Assembly: GCF_012489685.1 (NCBI RefSeq)
Contig: NC_080043.1
Span: 42,857,127 to 42,921,126, forward strand
Reading direction: 5' to 3'
Length of the DNA stretch: 64,000 bases
Source: Lotus japonicus
Taxonomy: Eukaryota; Streptophyta; Magnoliopsida; Fabales; Fabaceae
The notes under the pieces are model-generated. The model was not told the DNA's origin. It saw only the letters and a list, made by a program, of their open reading frames with translations, and did no database searches. Of this stretch, positions 33,932 to 46,742 are shown one piece after another. The translations under genes and the position numbers were made by a program. The first letter of the stretch is position 1. Each line of letters starts with the position of its first letter.

Positions 33932-34520
33932 ACTTATTCCATGGATCTCTTTGAGTCTCTATTTTCATCAGGCCTTTCAGATAATCCTATGTCAGAGCCA
34001 AGCACATTCTAAAGACTATCATCACACATTTGATCAATTTCAAGAAAGTTTGACCAGTCTCCATTTTCATCGGGCCTTTGGGATAATCGAATGTTAGAAC
34101 CTCGTACATTTCAAGCAGCACGCAATTCCCTCAGTGCTCCCAATTATCGGTGGCTTCATCCCAGTCCTGAGTGATCCTTAGTTGAACAATTTGGACTTTG
34201 ATTTCCTCCCCCGAATCAGGGAAGAATATACTCATCTACGTGGCTCTATTAGAGTGATCGAATACAACCCCTTTCAACCAAGCCTCCTCGCGATCCACAG
34301 CGACGCAGAGACCGAATGTAAGGTCTCTTTCACTGAATTGAACAGGTGGAGGCACATGCCTAATGAAGCCACGCGCAACGTAGCAATTTGATGAAGAAGG
34401 AAAACCATCCAATACATAGGACACTCCTACCACCTCCACAAGGTAGTTCACTCCTCCGTCATCAAGAATGTTATCGTATCGAACATACTGAATGGGCCTA
34501 GCACAATGAATCACGAAGTT
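33932..34520 (-). pseudogene. Agenet-like gene copy, minus strand, unit 2, internally deleted
   Basis: It lies tail to tail with the plus-strand copy ending at 33931. The exon begins after a TTTCATAG splice acceptor at 34521 and reads YVRYDNILDDGGVNYLVEVV, then VERGFIRHVPPPVQFSERDL-type Agenet sequence (a GCYVARGFIRHVPPP variant here). A stop follows RAT. Relative to the unit 3 copy, roughly 400 bp are missing between GAATGTTAGAACC and the 5' part. Confidence 0.55.
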
Positions 34521-35289
34521 CTATGAAATAATAAGATATAAATTAGGATTATATTGAGAAAATTAAAATGATCCATGAACCAAGGAATGTGTAAAATCTG
34601 AGCTATAGAATAATTGTGAGACAATTAGAACTAATATGACGTTGTCACATTATGTATCTAAGCTATGCATCCCTCCATAAAAGGTCGATACTTTCCCCAG
34701 GTTTATTTATGTGAGAAAAGAATTTGAGGAGCAGCCTGCTCCAATATCTTACGAAGAATTGATTAAGGAAATATTCGTCAGACGAGAAAACTTCCTACAC
34801 GGAAAAGATTCCTAGAGGTGTAAGGATTAAGACAACCCGAACGAAAACTCTGTAACGAGCTTCGAACACAAAATCCTTTGGTCCAAGGGCTTACTGAAGT
34901 CCCTTCAGAGATTAAGTATAGCTTTATCGGGTTTATGGAATGCGAACCCTATCGATCGTACAGTCGAAAGTTCCAGAATAGAACGCACATTCACAGAAAA
35001 TACCCTAAGGGTCTTACTCTTATGCCGATTCAAAATCTGGGTGAAACAATGTTCTAGTAGCGGTAAAGCCCTTTTCGAATACTCCAAACCTTAGTCGGGT
35101 GTGAATACGACTCAGATTATCATTCAAAATAACTATAATTCCATAATTACACATATATTGAATATTCTACATTGTTACATTTGTCAATTTTTTCATTCAC
35201 TTGTCAAAGTTCCCCTAACGCTTATATAGAATCCTAGGCGTCAGGCGGAATTAATTAATTATTCTAATAATAAAAATCTTGGTCTTACA
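34521..35289 (-). repeat. Noncoding, possible LTR-like segment of unit 2
   Basis: On the minus strand it opens TGTAAGACCAAGATTTTTAT at 35289 with a CTATATAAGCG box about 60 nt in, which looks like an LTR start. No clean far end, PPT or target duplication was found. The same segment sits at 40561-41287, 47272-49374 (interrupted) and 50524-50587. Low confidence as an LTR; certain as a repeat. Confidence 0.4.
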
Positions 35290-35319
35290 GTTTCAGTTTT
35301 GGAGGCAAAAATTGAGGGT

Positions 35320-36271
35320 TGAGCAGCATTACTTTCACCTGGTACACCTCTTTATCTCTGAAAATGACTCTCTTAATTTTCATGGATGCAGACGGTGCAA
35401 TAGTTGGATTTTCATGTTGCTTTCTCTTTACTGCACTTGACACCTCTGGTGGGACTATTGAGATTCTTAGGGAGGCTTGTCCAGAACGAGCTAGTCGACA
35501 CTAGTTGGTCAGTTGATAAAGGAATTCCACCAGCAGTTATTTTTATCTTTGGAACTTGCTGACTAGGTGGTTAAGGTTGCAAATCAGACGATGAGGGTGC
35601 CAACTGTTCAGAAATTGAAGTTTCGTTCTCCTTGGGGCAAGCAGTTGGTTCAGACTCCATTCATTTTCCTTTGCCCTTTACATATGTTTTCTTCTTCTTC
35701 TTGGGCAAGAATTCCTCTGGAACTGCTGAGTCATTTACATCCAGACCCATTCTTCGTACATCAGAAACCTTAATTGGTGTCGAAAGAACCATTTCTCCTT
35801 TCAAACGATTTCTCTTCTTCAGATAAGGATTTACATGCTTTTTCTTCTCAATCAGGACAATGATCAGTGAACCAAAAGGCAAGTTTCCTTGTGGCTTCTC
35901 AATGAATCTGATCAAGTAATCCCAAAGGAGATACAAGGATTACCCTTAACTCCTTTGAAGATCTTGTACAGTGCGTACCATCCATGTTGATTGACATGAT
36001 TTCTTGAGCCTTCTTTTGGAAGAATAACTTTGCCAGTGACAGCATTAGCAAATTTCAGTTCTTCCAGCAGTTTGGAAACTTCTGCAGTGATTGGCTTCTT
36101 TTGATCTTTCCATATGCAGCCTGCATCATCAACACTTGAGTTCCACTCCTTTAAATATTTTTCTCCATCAGTCATATTTATTCCTAGGGAAGCAACAACT
36201 TCCTGATCTACAAAATCAATGATTTCATTATTCACTCTTGTCCTGATGATTTTTTTGGGGCAGCAACCCAC
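35320..36271 (-). pseudogene. ORF2-like (PF20167-like) relic, unit 2
   Basis: The first frame (36271-35912) begins MGCCPKKIIRTRVNNEIIDF and includes VNQHGWYALYKIFKG. It shifts near 35930 into YLLWDYLIRFIEKPQ, LPFGSLIIVLIEKKK, RRMGLDVND and a lysine run. A further shift leads into a proline/glutamine-rich tail (near 35650-35320). It is almost identical to the unit 3 copy 5998 bp further on (35319-36271 against 41317-42269). Confidence 0.5.
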
Positions 36272-37682
36272 TAGATGTGACTCATCTACCCACTATCAAA
36301 CTAATGAACCTTTAGCACAATAGTAATTCTAGTACTGTACTTTGTATTTGAAGAGGTTGAATATCTTTTGAAAACTATATTTATCTTTATTTGGTTGCAA
36401 TTTTGAGTATATAGTTTCATTCATTTGGTTTGTATTTTGTTCATATACTACGTTCGACAGGCATTTCAATACTATTATTGGATCTACTTGTAGGGTATTT
36501 AAAATCTTTATAATTAACTACGTTTGGAAGGAATTATGCAATCATCTAGATGATATATGATGTAAGATATCGTGATGGCATTTATGAATTATGACTATTG
36601 TTCTGCGGAAAAATTGATGTTTCTAGGAACCACAAGGCTGTTTTTATCAATATCCCTTACAGGTTGAGGAAAGTCTCCAGAACATTCATATTCGGCTTGT
36701 CCGTGAGCTTCAGAAGTTATGTGGAAATGTATTACTGGTCTAATTGTTTTTGGTCAAACAACCAAAGTTGAAATCCACTATCTCAAACTATGGTTTTTGT
36801 TATTCATTTGTTTTTTTTTTCACACTTGCTTTGCTTTAAATTTGAAATTCACTTCTTCATTCTGTAGTAGTTTTCAATAACAAATTTGTAAAGGAGTTCC
36901 CAAAGGCATTGTCATTTTATACCAAATTTGCTATTCATTTTTTCATTTCTTATGTTTGTTGTGTTTCATCAATTCTGTTGAAATTGTATTTTGTATTTTT
37001 CATTTTTGCATTGTTGGTTGTTTCTTATTGCTTCAATTCTAATTACATGATTACTTTGCAAAAAAACTGTTCTTTCATGGGGCTGCCACTTTTTTGATTC
37101 TGTACAATGTTGAGTGCATCTTTGTGATTTGTGCTTTTTAGCCTTGACAATATTTAACGCACGAGTATACACAGTTACTCAAACCTGAGACCTCTTTGCA
37201 TAAGATAGAAAAACTCTATGTTAGCTGATCCATACATAAGTTAGTTTTTTTTTTAATGTGTAAGATACAAATGTTGGTTTAATAATTAATTATGAACTTT
37301 GAAATATAGTGAAAACGAAAGATATAAAGTAATTTTCTATTTAATGAATGAATTTATTGTATTCATATCTCAAAGTAACTTTACCTGAATTTCCGTTGAG
37401 AATTACGTGGAGGATAAGACCCACATGATGAAGGCTAAAAAAAACGTTTCTTTGACTTCAGGTACATTGTACCTTTCAAAAAAATAGTACATTGTAGGAG
37501 GCCTTAGTGGGCTCCATCACTGACTTAGAATCAATTTGGTAATAACACGTTGCCTCCATGCCGGATCAATACCATGCACCTCAGCGCAGCGAACCACGCC
37601 CTATTCTAACTCTTTCTCTTTAAATTCAACGAATAGTTGGTACGATAGGAGCGATTCTCCTATGATTCTCTCTCTCTCTCTG

Positions 37683-37713
<31 letters not shown>

Positions 37714-37929
37714 GTGTGTGTTTTGTTTCCTTGACGCGAACAAACACATGAACAAAGACGACATCCACAGCACCCGAAATGGGTGTCTTTGATTAACGTT
37801 GTAAAATTTTCTCGTTCCAGTTCTTTCCTTCATCTCTGGTTCTTGGATTCGATTCAATCCAAACGTATGTCTACGTAGATAGAATTTTGTGTTTTTATCT
37901 GAATTTTCCCATCTCTGGATTAACATCCA
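36272..37929. repeat. Noncoding part of unit 2, with (CT)n at 37671-37712
   Basis: Repeats 4311-5788. It contains the exon-like piece (EESLQNIHIRLVRELQKLC) near 36663-36728, open here, and the NNKFVKEFPKALSFYTKF scrap near 36870-36930. No gene is supported. Confidence 0.5.
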
Positions 37930-39586
37930 ATGGGGGTTTGTGTTGGGAAGATTACCGGAAACAAGATTTGTCAAAAAGGATTTATGAAAAAAAATTCTCC
38001 TCAATGAGAAATTCTAGGTAATAATAGTTCACAAGATCTTTTTTGTGTGTATTAAGGATGTAATCATTTTCGTGTATCAATATTTGGGCTGTCGATTTCG
38101 TTTTGATTTATGTGATGTTTTGTTTCCTTTTGGGTTTTTTGATTGGATTTGTATCTCTTTTTATTCAATTGATCACCTGGTTGTTTTTTTATCGATAATC
38201 AAGCTTCAAGCTTTCATGGCCTCCTATCATTGTCTCTGTTTCTTTCTGTTAGCGATTTCATGTTGTTAAGTTCATCATTCTGGTTGTTGTACCCACTCTG
38301 ATCACTGGTTTTGTAATTTAATCCCCATTCGTGATTTGGTAGGCTTTCTCATTAGCCCTATTATCCCATTCCTGCAAGTGTATACCAGTTTATGGTGGTG
38401 GCTCATTAAGTTCTTCAATGTGAATTTGTAGGTCCCTACTTTTTCCATTATTCCAATCTGCATTTTTTAATTATTCTTTAATATTAAACATGAATGTGGT
38501 GGTAGTCTTGTGTTGTCTTTTGAAATTTCCTGTAAAAAAAAATTAATTTTCTTCTTGGGTTTGATTTTATTTTCAGGTGAGGAGTATAGGGGAAGGATTT
38601 CATGGTTCGTGGCACCTGGAAACCATGATTCGTTCCGCTAGGCACTGGCGGTATGTCTGATACGATAACATTCTTGATGACGGCGGAGTGAACTGCCTTG
38701 TGGAGGTAGTGAGGGTGTCCTATGTTTTTTATTGTATTCCTTCTTCACCATATAACTTCTTTGAGCGTAGCTTCATTAGGCCGTTTCTTCCACCGGTTCA
38801 ATTAAATGAACGAGACCTTCCATTCGGTCTTTGAGTCGATGTGGATCACGGGGAGGCTTGGTGGGATGGGGTTCTATTCTATTAATCTAATGGAGCCAAG
38901 GAGAGGAGTACATTCATCCCTGATTCGGGGGACGAAATCAAAGTCCACATTAATAAACAGAGGATCACTAAGGATTGGGATGAAGCAATCGAGAATTAGG
39001 AGTAGCGAGGGACGTGGAAGCTGCTTGAATTGTACGAGGAACGTTACAGGAATCCTATGTTCTTGTCTCGATCAAGCAAATTGGATACAATGTGAGGACA
39101 AGGGAGGATTTTACCAGCATAGGAGAATGTACTCAGAATGTGAAGGATTTATGGAGAATGCTTGTGGGGGAGGTTATTGATTTTTACTTTGAGATCACAC
39201 TCAAAGATCTTATATCATTGTTAAAACATGACTTCTCAAAAGCGACAGCGGAACCGAAATCATATTATAAACCTACTGATAAAGTTCATGGTCATGGTGG
39301 TGATAGTCGTGGAAATATGCTTAGTGGTTCTTCTGTCATTGGAACATCTCAAATACCTGAGGAAAATAGTGAAACATCAAACTAGCTAGACATTGATCAA
39401 ACCTGTGGCGATAGTCTTAACAATGTACTTGGTTATGACATTCGCTTATCTGAAAGGCTTGATGAAAATGGCGACTCATCAAACTTTCTTGAAATTGATC
39501 AAATATGCGGTGATATTCTTAACAATTTGCTAGGCTCTAACAATGGATTATCTGAAAGGCCTGATGAACACTTTATTGGATTCTAG
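37930..39586 (+). pseudogene. Agenet/Tudor-like gene copy, unit 2, most complete plus-strand copy
   Basis: Exon 1 is 37930-38017, the GT-AG intron 38018-38576, and exon 2 38577-39586. The last codon of exon 1 is TAG where unit 3 has GAG. Exon 2 has Agenet motifs (EEGFHGSWHLETMIRSARH, VEVVRVSYVF, FGL), several stops, then EVIDFYFEITLKDLISLL and three acidic repeats (DIDQTCGDSLNNVLG type), ending DEHFIGF. Plant Agenet proteins are nuclear chromatin readers; this copy cannot make a full product. It meets its inverted partner at 39586/39587. Confidence 0.6.
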
Positions 39587-40560
39587 ACTTGTTCCATGGA
39601 TCTCTTTGAGTCTCTAATTTCATCAAGCCTTTCAGATAATTCTATGTCAGAGCCAAGCACATTGTTAAGACTATCATCACACATTTGATCAATTTCAAGA
39701 AAGTTTGACCAGTCGCCATTTTCATCGGGCCTTTGAGATAATCGAATGTCAGAACCAAGTAAATTGTTAAGACTATCACCATAGGTTTGATCGATATCAT
39801 GCAAGTTTGATGTGTCATCATTTTGCTCAGGCATTTGAGATGCTCTAATGACGGAAGAACCACTAAGCAAATTTCCACGACAAGTACCACCATCACCATG
39901 AACATTATCAACAGGTTCAGATAATGATTCTAGTTCTGCTGTCTCTTTGGATAAATCCTGTTTTAACAACGATAGACACTCTTTGAGTGTGATCTCAAAA
40001 TAAAAATCAATAACCTCACGCACAGGACTATCCACAATTCCTTCACATTTTGATTCTATTCTCCTATACTGCTAAAATCCTCCCTTGTCCTCATATCGTA
40101 CCAAATTTTCTAGATAGAGAAAGGAACATCGGATTCCCTGTAACGCTCCTCATACATTTCAAGAAGCACGCAATTCCCTCGCTACTCCCAATTATCGGTG
40201 GCTTTATCCCCGTCTTGAGTGATCCTAAGTTGATCAATTTGGACTTTGATTTCGTCCCCCGAATCAGGGTAGAATATACTCCTCTACGTGGCTCTATAAG
40301 AGTGATCGAATACAACCCCTTCCCACCAAGCCTCCTCGCGATCTACAGCAACGCAGAGACCGAATGGAAGGTCTCTTTCACTGAATTGAACAGGTGGAGG
40401 CACATGCCTAATGAAGCCACGCTCAACGTAGCTATTTGATGAAGAAGGAAAACCATCCAAAACATAGGACACTCCTACCACCTCCACATGGTAGTTCACT
40501 CCGCCATCATAAAAAATGCTATCGTATCGTACATACCGCAACAGAATGAATCACGAAGTT
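39587..40560 (-). pseudogene. Agenet-like gene copy, minus strand, unit 3
   Basis: The exon opens after TTTCATAG (40561) and reads YVRYDSIFYDGGVNYHVEVV, VERGFIRHVPPPVQFSERDL, REEAWWEGVVFDHS. Stops and a frame change follow, and then EVIDFYFEITLKECLSLLKQ and acidic repeats run open from 40035 to 39583. The AWWEGV tryptophans typical of Agenet repeats are intact here. Residues equivalent to the first ~17 of exon 2 in plus-strand copies are absent. Confidence 0.6.
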
Positions 40561-41287
40561 CTATGAAATAATAAAATATAAATTAGGATTACTTTGAGAA
40601 AATTTAAATGATCCATTAACCAAGGAATGAGTAAAATCTGAGCTAAAGAATAATTGTGAGACAATTAGAAAAAATACGACGTTGTCACATTATGTATCTT
40701 AGCTAAGTATCCCTCCATAAAAGGTCGATACTTTCCCCGGGTTCATTTATGTGAGAAAAGAATTTCAGGAGGAGCCTGCTCCAATATCTGACGAAGAATT
40801 GATTAAGGAAATACTCGTCAGATGAGAAAACTTCCTACGCGGAAAAGATTCCTAGAGGTGTTGGGATTAAGACAACATGAACGAAAACTCCGCAAGGAGC
40901 TCCGAACACAAAATCCTTTGGTCCAAGGGCTTACTGAATGCGAACCCTATCGATCTTACAGTCGAAAGTTCTAGAATAGAACACACATTCACAGAAAATA
41001 CCCTAAGGGTCTTACTCTCATGCCGATTCAGAATCTAGGTGAAACAATGTTCTAGTAGCGGAAAAGCCCTTTTCGAATACTCCAAAACTTAGTCTGGTGT
41101 GAATACGACTCAGACTACCATTCAAAATAACTATAATTCCATAATTATACATATATTGAATATTCTACATTGTTACATTTGTCAATTTTTTCATTCACTT
41201 GTCAAAGTTCCCCTAACGCTTATATAGAATCCTAGGCGTCAGGCGGAATTAATTAATTATTCTAATAATAAAAATCTTGGTCTTACA
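40561..41287 (-). repeat. Noncoding, possible LTR-like segment of unit 3
   Basis: Same as 34521-35289, with a ~40-bp deletion near 40930. TGTAAGACC start at 41287 on the minus strand. No gene seen. Confidence 0.4.
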
Positions 41288-41317
41288 GTTTCAGTTTTGG
41301 AGGCAAAAATTGAGGGT

Positions 41318-42269
41318 TGAGCAGCATTACTTTCACCTGGTACACCTCTTTATCTCTGAAAATGACTCTCTTAATTTTCATGGATGCAGACGGTGCAATA
41401 GTTGGATTTTCATGTTGCTTTCTCTTTACTGCACTTGACACCTCTGGTGGGACTATTGAGATTCTTAGGGAGGCTTGTCCAGAACGAGCTAGTCGACACT
41501 AGTTGGTCAGTTGATAAAGGAATTCCACCAGCAGTTATTTTTATCTTTGGAACTTGCTGACTAGGTGGTTAAGGTTGCAAATCAGACGATGAGGGTGCCA
41601 ACTGTTCAGAAATTGAAGTTTCGTTCTCCTTGGGGCAAGCAGTTGGTTCAGACTCCATTCATTTTCCTTTGCCCTTTACATATGTTTTCTTCTTCTTCTT
41701 GGGCAAGAATTCCTCTGGAACTGCTGAGTCATTTACATCCAGACCCATTCTTCGTACATCAGAAACCTTAATTGGTGTCGAAAGAACCATTTCTCCTTTC
41801 AAACGATTTCTCTTCTTCAGATAAGGATTTACATGCTTTTTCTTCTCAATCAGGACAATGATCAGTGAACCAAAAGGCAAGTTTCCTTGTGGCTTCTCAA
41901 TGAATCTGATCAAGTAATCCCAAAGGAGATACAAGGATTACCCTTAACTCCTTTGAAGATCTTGTACAGTGCGTACCATCCATGTTGATTGACATGATTT
42001 CTTGAGCCTTCTTTTGGAAGAATAACTTTGCCAGTGACAGCATTAGCAAATTTCAGTTCTTCCAGCAGTTTGGAAACTTCTGCAGTGATTGGCTTCTTTG
42101 GATCTTTCCATATGCAGCCTGCATCATCAACACTTGAGTTCCACTCCTTTAAATATTTTTCTCCTTCAGTCATATTTATTCCTAGGGAAGCAACAACTTC
42201 TTCATCTACAAAATCAAAGATTTCATTATTTACTCTTGTCCTGATGATTGTTTTGGGGCAGCAACCCAC
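41318..42269 (-). pseudogene. ORF2-like (PF20167-like) relic, unit 3
   Basis: Nearly identical to 35320-36271, including the frameshift near 41930 and the later one near 41650. Differences are a few bases (for example GATGGAG to GAAGGAG, ATCAGG to ATGAAG). Shared disabling changes show that the duplication came after the inactivation. Confidence 0.5.
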
Positions 42270-42904
42270 TAGATGTGACTCATCTACCCACTATCATACT
42301 AATCAACCTTTAGCATAATAGTAATTCTAGTACTGTACTTTGTATTTGAAGAGGTTGAATATCTTTTGAAAACTATATTTATCTTTATTTGGTTGCAATT
42401 TTGAGTATATAGTTTCATTCATTTGGTTTGTATTTTGTTCATATACTACGTTCGACAGGCATTTCAAGACTATTATTGGATCAACTTGTTGGGTATTTAA
42501 AGTCTTTATAATTAACTACGTTTGGATTGAGTTATGCAATCATCTAGACGATATATGTTGTAAGATATTGTGATGGCATTTATGAATTATGACTATTGTT
42601 CTGCGGAAAAATTGATGTTTCTAGGAACCACATGCCTGTTTTTATCAATATCCCTTACAGGTTGAGGAAAGTCTCCAGAAGATTCATATTAGGCTTGTCC
42701 GAGAGCTTTAGAAGTTATGTGGAAAGGTATTACTGGTCTAATTTCTTTTGGTCAAACAACCAAAGTTGAAATCCACTATCTCAAACTATGGTTTTTGTTA
42801 TTCATTTGTTTTTTTTTTCACACTTGCTTTGCCTTAAATTTGAAATTCACATCTTCATTTTGCAGTAGTTTTCAATAACAAGTTTGTAAAGGAGTTCCCA
42901 AAGG
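42270..42904. repeat. Noncoding part of unit 3 up to the hAT insertion
   Basis: Repeats 36272-36900. The host string CCCAAAGG at 42897-42904 is the left target duplication of the hAT element. Confidence 0.6.
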
Positions 42905-44553
42905 CAGGGGCGGACCCACATAGGGCCCAGGGGGTTCAGTTGAACCCCCTGAAAAAAAAATTTCAACCTACCCCCCTATAATAGGTTTTTTTTGAACCCC
43001 CTGAAAATTTAATATTGCACCCTAGACCCCAACTCCTCTCTCTATCACACTATAGTCACTAGTCAGATCTCTCTCTCCTCTCACAGTCACCACGCACGCA
43101 CTCTGCACTCACGCTCTCATTCTCTGATTTCCAAGCACCACCACCGGCCACCACCACGCCGGCCGCCACCGCCTCACCACCACGGGCCACTCTCCAGCCG
43201 TGCGCCCCTGCCTTTGGCTGTGCCTCTGCGGTTCTAATTTCTATGGGCATGGCTGATTTTTTCCTAACCCTAATTTATGTTTTCCCCTAATTTCTAAAGG
43301 TTATAATCTTCTAATTCTTCTCACTGCATCTGTTAGTATCTTCTAATTCTTCTAATTTCTGTTTTTCCCAACCATAATTTCTGATTCTTCCCTATGTAAC
43401 ATACTTGTTTTTTCCCTGGCAGTGCATATTGTGCTTCTGTTTTATTCTCTCACTGCATAATTTCAAAATCCCATATTCATAATCATAGGTAAACTGGTAT
43501 GGTATTGTGCATTTGTGCTTTGTTTTTACTTTTAGTACTGGTACCGTGTTTCTTTTTTTGTTCAATTTCTTCTTGGTTTAAGATTGTCTTGGCATGCTTG
43601 TGTTCTGTTTTTTGTTTTCTCATGTGAGTCATGTGTTTGGAAATTGGAATGGGTTTCTCCATGTTATTGCTGATTGATGAATTGAGTAAATATTAATTTG
43701 GTCTGTTATGCTTTCCTATCCTGGACTAGTGATGAATTGGGTAAATAATTGTGGATTGGTCTGTTATGGTAAATATTAGTAATTTGGTCTTCCAGTGTAG
43801 GAAATCCATGTTATTTTGTCTGTTTTCTTTGAGCATAGTAAAGCATTATATGGCCATAATATGGTCTTCCAGGTATGGCTGATTTCCCTAACCCTAAATG
43901 GTTAAATTGATTTCCTTTCTCTTCTCCTTTCTCAAGCTTGATTTCCTCTCAAGCTTGATTTCCCTAAATTGATTTCCTCAAATGTCATAATAGGTTTGCT
44001 ATAATCATAGGTTTTAGATGTTCTCAGTTTATGAGGCAAATGGGGTTTTAGTAAAGTTATGTTCTTTGCAAATAAATTTTGAAATTTTTGCTATAATCAT
44101 ACGCTATAATCATATTTGTGTATTTCAATACTGACAACATAGTTCTGATGCATACTTATTGTCTGATGCATACTTATTTCAATACTGACAACATAGTTCA
44201 GATTGAGCTGCTTCAATCTTGATGAATATGAATAATCAAGTAAGCAATGGTATATTTTTTTTGACTGATGAACTAGCAAAGGCAGGGTGTGACAGAACTG
44301 AGCCTCTTTGGGAGAAGCTGAACTGATCTGAATTTACTCTTGGTCTCTATTCTTCGCAGCATGTTTCCTGCTGCTTCGTGCCTCAATTCTGTGTATTCTG
44401 CACTGGTGCTTTTTACATCTTAATGTGGTCATGAAAATGTGTTGCTGTTTTACCTGCTTGCTTTGCTCCCTGCTGGTGGTAACCTGGGACCATTCATTCT
44501 CAGTCTCTTACGAATTTGAACCCCCTGACCCCGGGGTCCTGGATCCGCCACTG
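42905..44553. mobile_element. Non-autonomous hAT transposon (1649 bp)
   Basis: The termini CAGGGGCGGACCCA and, inverted, CAGTGGCGGATCCA form ~14-bp imperfect inverted repeats with hAT-like ends. It is flanked by the 8-bp duplication CCCAAAGG (42897-42904 and 44554-44561), and the empty site is visible in unit 2 near 36897. A GGGGGTTCA-type subterminal motif occurs near both ends. There is no transposase frame; a short alanine/glycine-rich ORF at 43059-43250 overlaps GC-rich leader-like DNA. The interior looks like leader and trailer of a larger element with the coding part deleted. Confidence 0.85.
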
Positions 44554-44561
44554 CCCAAAGG

Positions 44562-45315
44562 CATTGTCATTTTATACGAAATTTGCTATTCATTTTTTCA
44601 TTTCTTATGTTTGTTGTGTTTCATCAATTCTGTTGAAATTGTATTTTGTATTTTTCATTTTTGCATTGTTGGTTGTTTCTTATTGCTTCAATTCTAATTA
44701 CATGATTACTTTGCAAAAAACTGTTCTTTCATGGTGTTGCCACTTTTTTGATTCTGTACAATGTTGAGTGCATCTTTGTGATTTGTGCTTTTTAGCCTTG
44801 ACCATATTTAACGCACGAGTATACACAGTTACTCAAACCTGAGACCTCTTTGCATAAGATAGAAAACCTCTATGTTAGCTGATCTATACATATGTTAGTT
44901 TTTTTTTAATGTGTAAGATACAAATGTTGGTTTATTAATTAATTATGAACTTTGTAATATAGTAAAAACGAAGAATATAAAGTAATTTTCTATTTAATGA
45001 ATGAATTTATTGTATTCATATCTCAAAGTAACTTATCTGAATTTTCGTTGAGAATTACGTGGATGATAAGATCCACATGATAAAGGCTAAAAAAACGTTT
45101 CTTTGACTTCAGGTACATTGTACCTTTCAAAAAAAAAGTACATTGTAGGAGGCCCTAGTGGGGTCCATCACTGGCTTAGAATCAATCTGGTAATAATATG
45201 TTGCCTCCATGCGGGATCAATACCATGCACCTCAGCACAACGAACCACGCCCTTTTCTAACTCTTTCTCTTTAAATTCAACAAACTGTTGGTACGATAGG
45301 AGCGATTCTCCTATG

Positions 45316-45377
<62 letters not shown>

Positions 45378-45612
45378 CCTCTCTCTCTCTCTCTTCGTGT
45401 GTGTTTTCTTCTCTTGATGCAAACAAACACATGAACAACGACGACATCCACAACACCTGAAATGGGTGTCTTTGATTAACGTTGCAAAATTTTCTCGTTT
45501 TAGTTTTTTCCTTCATTTCTGATTCTTTGATTTGATTCAATCCAAACGTGTGTCTGCGTAGATGGAATTTTGCGTTTTTAGCTGAATTTTCCCATCTCCA
45601 AATTAACCTCCA
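44562..45612. repeat. Noncoding part of unit 3, with a long (CT)n run at 45319-45396
   Basis: Continuation of the unit after the hAT element. The CT run (about 78 bp) is the longest of the three in the window and lies about 220 nt before the ATG of the Agenet copy. Confidence 0.6.
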
Positions 45613-46742
45613 ATGGGAGAAGATTACCGGAAACAAGATTTGTCAAAAAGGATTTACGAAAAAAATATTCTCCTCAATGAGAAATTCGAGGTAATAGTAC
45701 TACACAAGATCATTTTTTTGTGTATTAAGGATGTAATCATTTTCGTGTATCAATATTTGGGCTGTTGTTTTCGTTTTGATTTATGTGATGTTTTGTTTCC
45801 TTTTGGGTTTTTTGATTGGATTTGTTTCTCTTTTTATTCAATTGATTACCTGGTTGTTTTTTTTATCGATAATCAATATTCAAGCTTTCATGGCTTCCTA
45901 TCATTGTCTCTGTTTCTTTCTGTTAGCGATTTCATGTTGTTGAGTTCATCATTCTGGTTGTTGTACCCACTCTGATCACTGGTTTTGTAATTTAATCCCC
46001 ATTCGTGATTTGGTAGGCTTTCTCATTAGCCTTGTTATGCCATTCCTGCAAGTGTATACCAGTTTATGGTGGTGGGTCACTAAGTTCTTCAATGTGAATT
46101 TGTAGGTCCCTACTTTTTCCATTATTCGAATCTCCATTTTTTAATTATTCCTTATTGTTAAACATAAATGTGGTGGTAGTCTTGTGTTGTCTTTTGAAAT
46201 TTCCAGAAAAAAAAATTTAATTTTCTTCTTGGGTTTGATTTTATTTTCAGGTGAGGAGTACAGAGGAAGGATTTCATGGTTCGTGGCACCTGGAAACCAT
46301 GATTCGTTTCGCTAGGCACTGGCGGTATGTCCGGTACGATAACATTCTTGATGACGGCAGAGTGAACTACCTTGTGGAGGTAGTGAGGGTGTCCTATGTT
46401 TTTGATTGTATTCCTTATTCACCAAATAACTTCTCTAAGCGTGGCTTCATTAGGCCATTTCTTCCATCGGTTCAATTAAGTGAACGAGACCTTCTGTTCG
46501 GTCTTTGAATCGATGTGGATCATGGGGAGGCTTGGTAGGATGGGGTTTTATTCAATTAATCTAATGGAGCCAAGGAGAGGAGTACATTCATCCCTGATTT
46601 GGGGGACAAAATCAAAGTCCACATTAGTAAACCGAGGATCACTAAGGATTGGGATGAAGCTACCGAGAATTAGGAGTAGCGAGGGACTTGGAAGCTGCTT
46701 GAACTATACGAGGAACGTTACATGTATCCTATGTTCTTGTCT
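45613..46742 (+). pseudogene. Agenet/Tudor-like gene copy, unit 3, best-preserved 5' end
   Basis: Exon 1 (45613-45690) reads MGEDYRKQDLSKRIYEKNIL and ends LNEKFE. The GT-AG intron is 45691-46250. Exon 2 continues in frame with VRSTEEGFHGSWHLETMIRF, RYVRYDNILDD, FSKRGFIRPF and FGL, then TGA at 46506-46508. Here the exon 1-exon 2 frame is undamaged, unlike units 1 and 2, which have an 11-nt insertion near the ATG. After further stops the copy ends abruptly at about 46742, where an inverted copy begins. Confidence 0.6.

Noticed and set aside
34521..35289. A definite solo LTR in each host unit
   Set aside because: The TGTAAGACC start and a TATA-like box are there, but no CA end or target duplication was found, so it is listed only as a repeat.
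43059..43250. Alanine/glycine-rich ORF in the hAT element
   Set aside because: Short, GC-biased leader-like DNA with no domain; not evidence of a transposase.
45168..45422. Arg-Glu repeat ORFs on the minus strand
   Set aside because: Translation of the (CT)n microsatellite.
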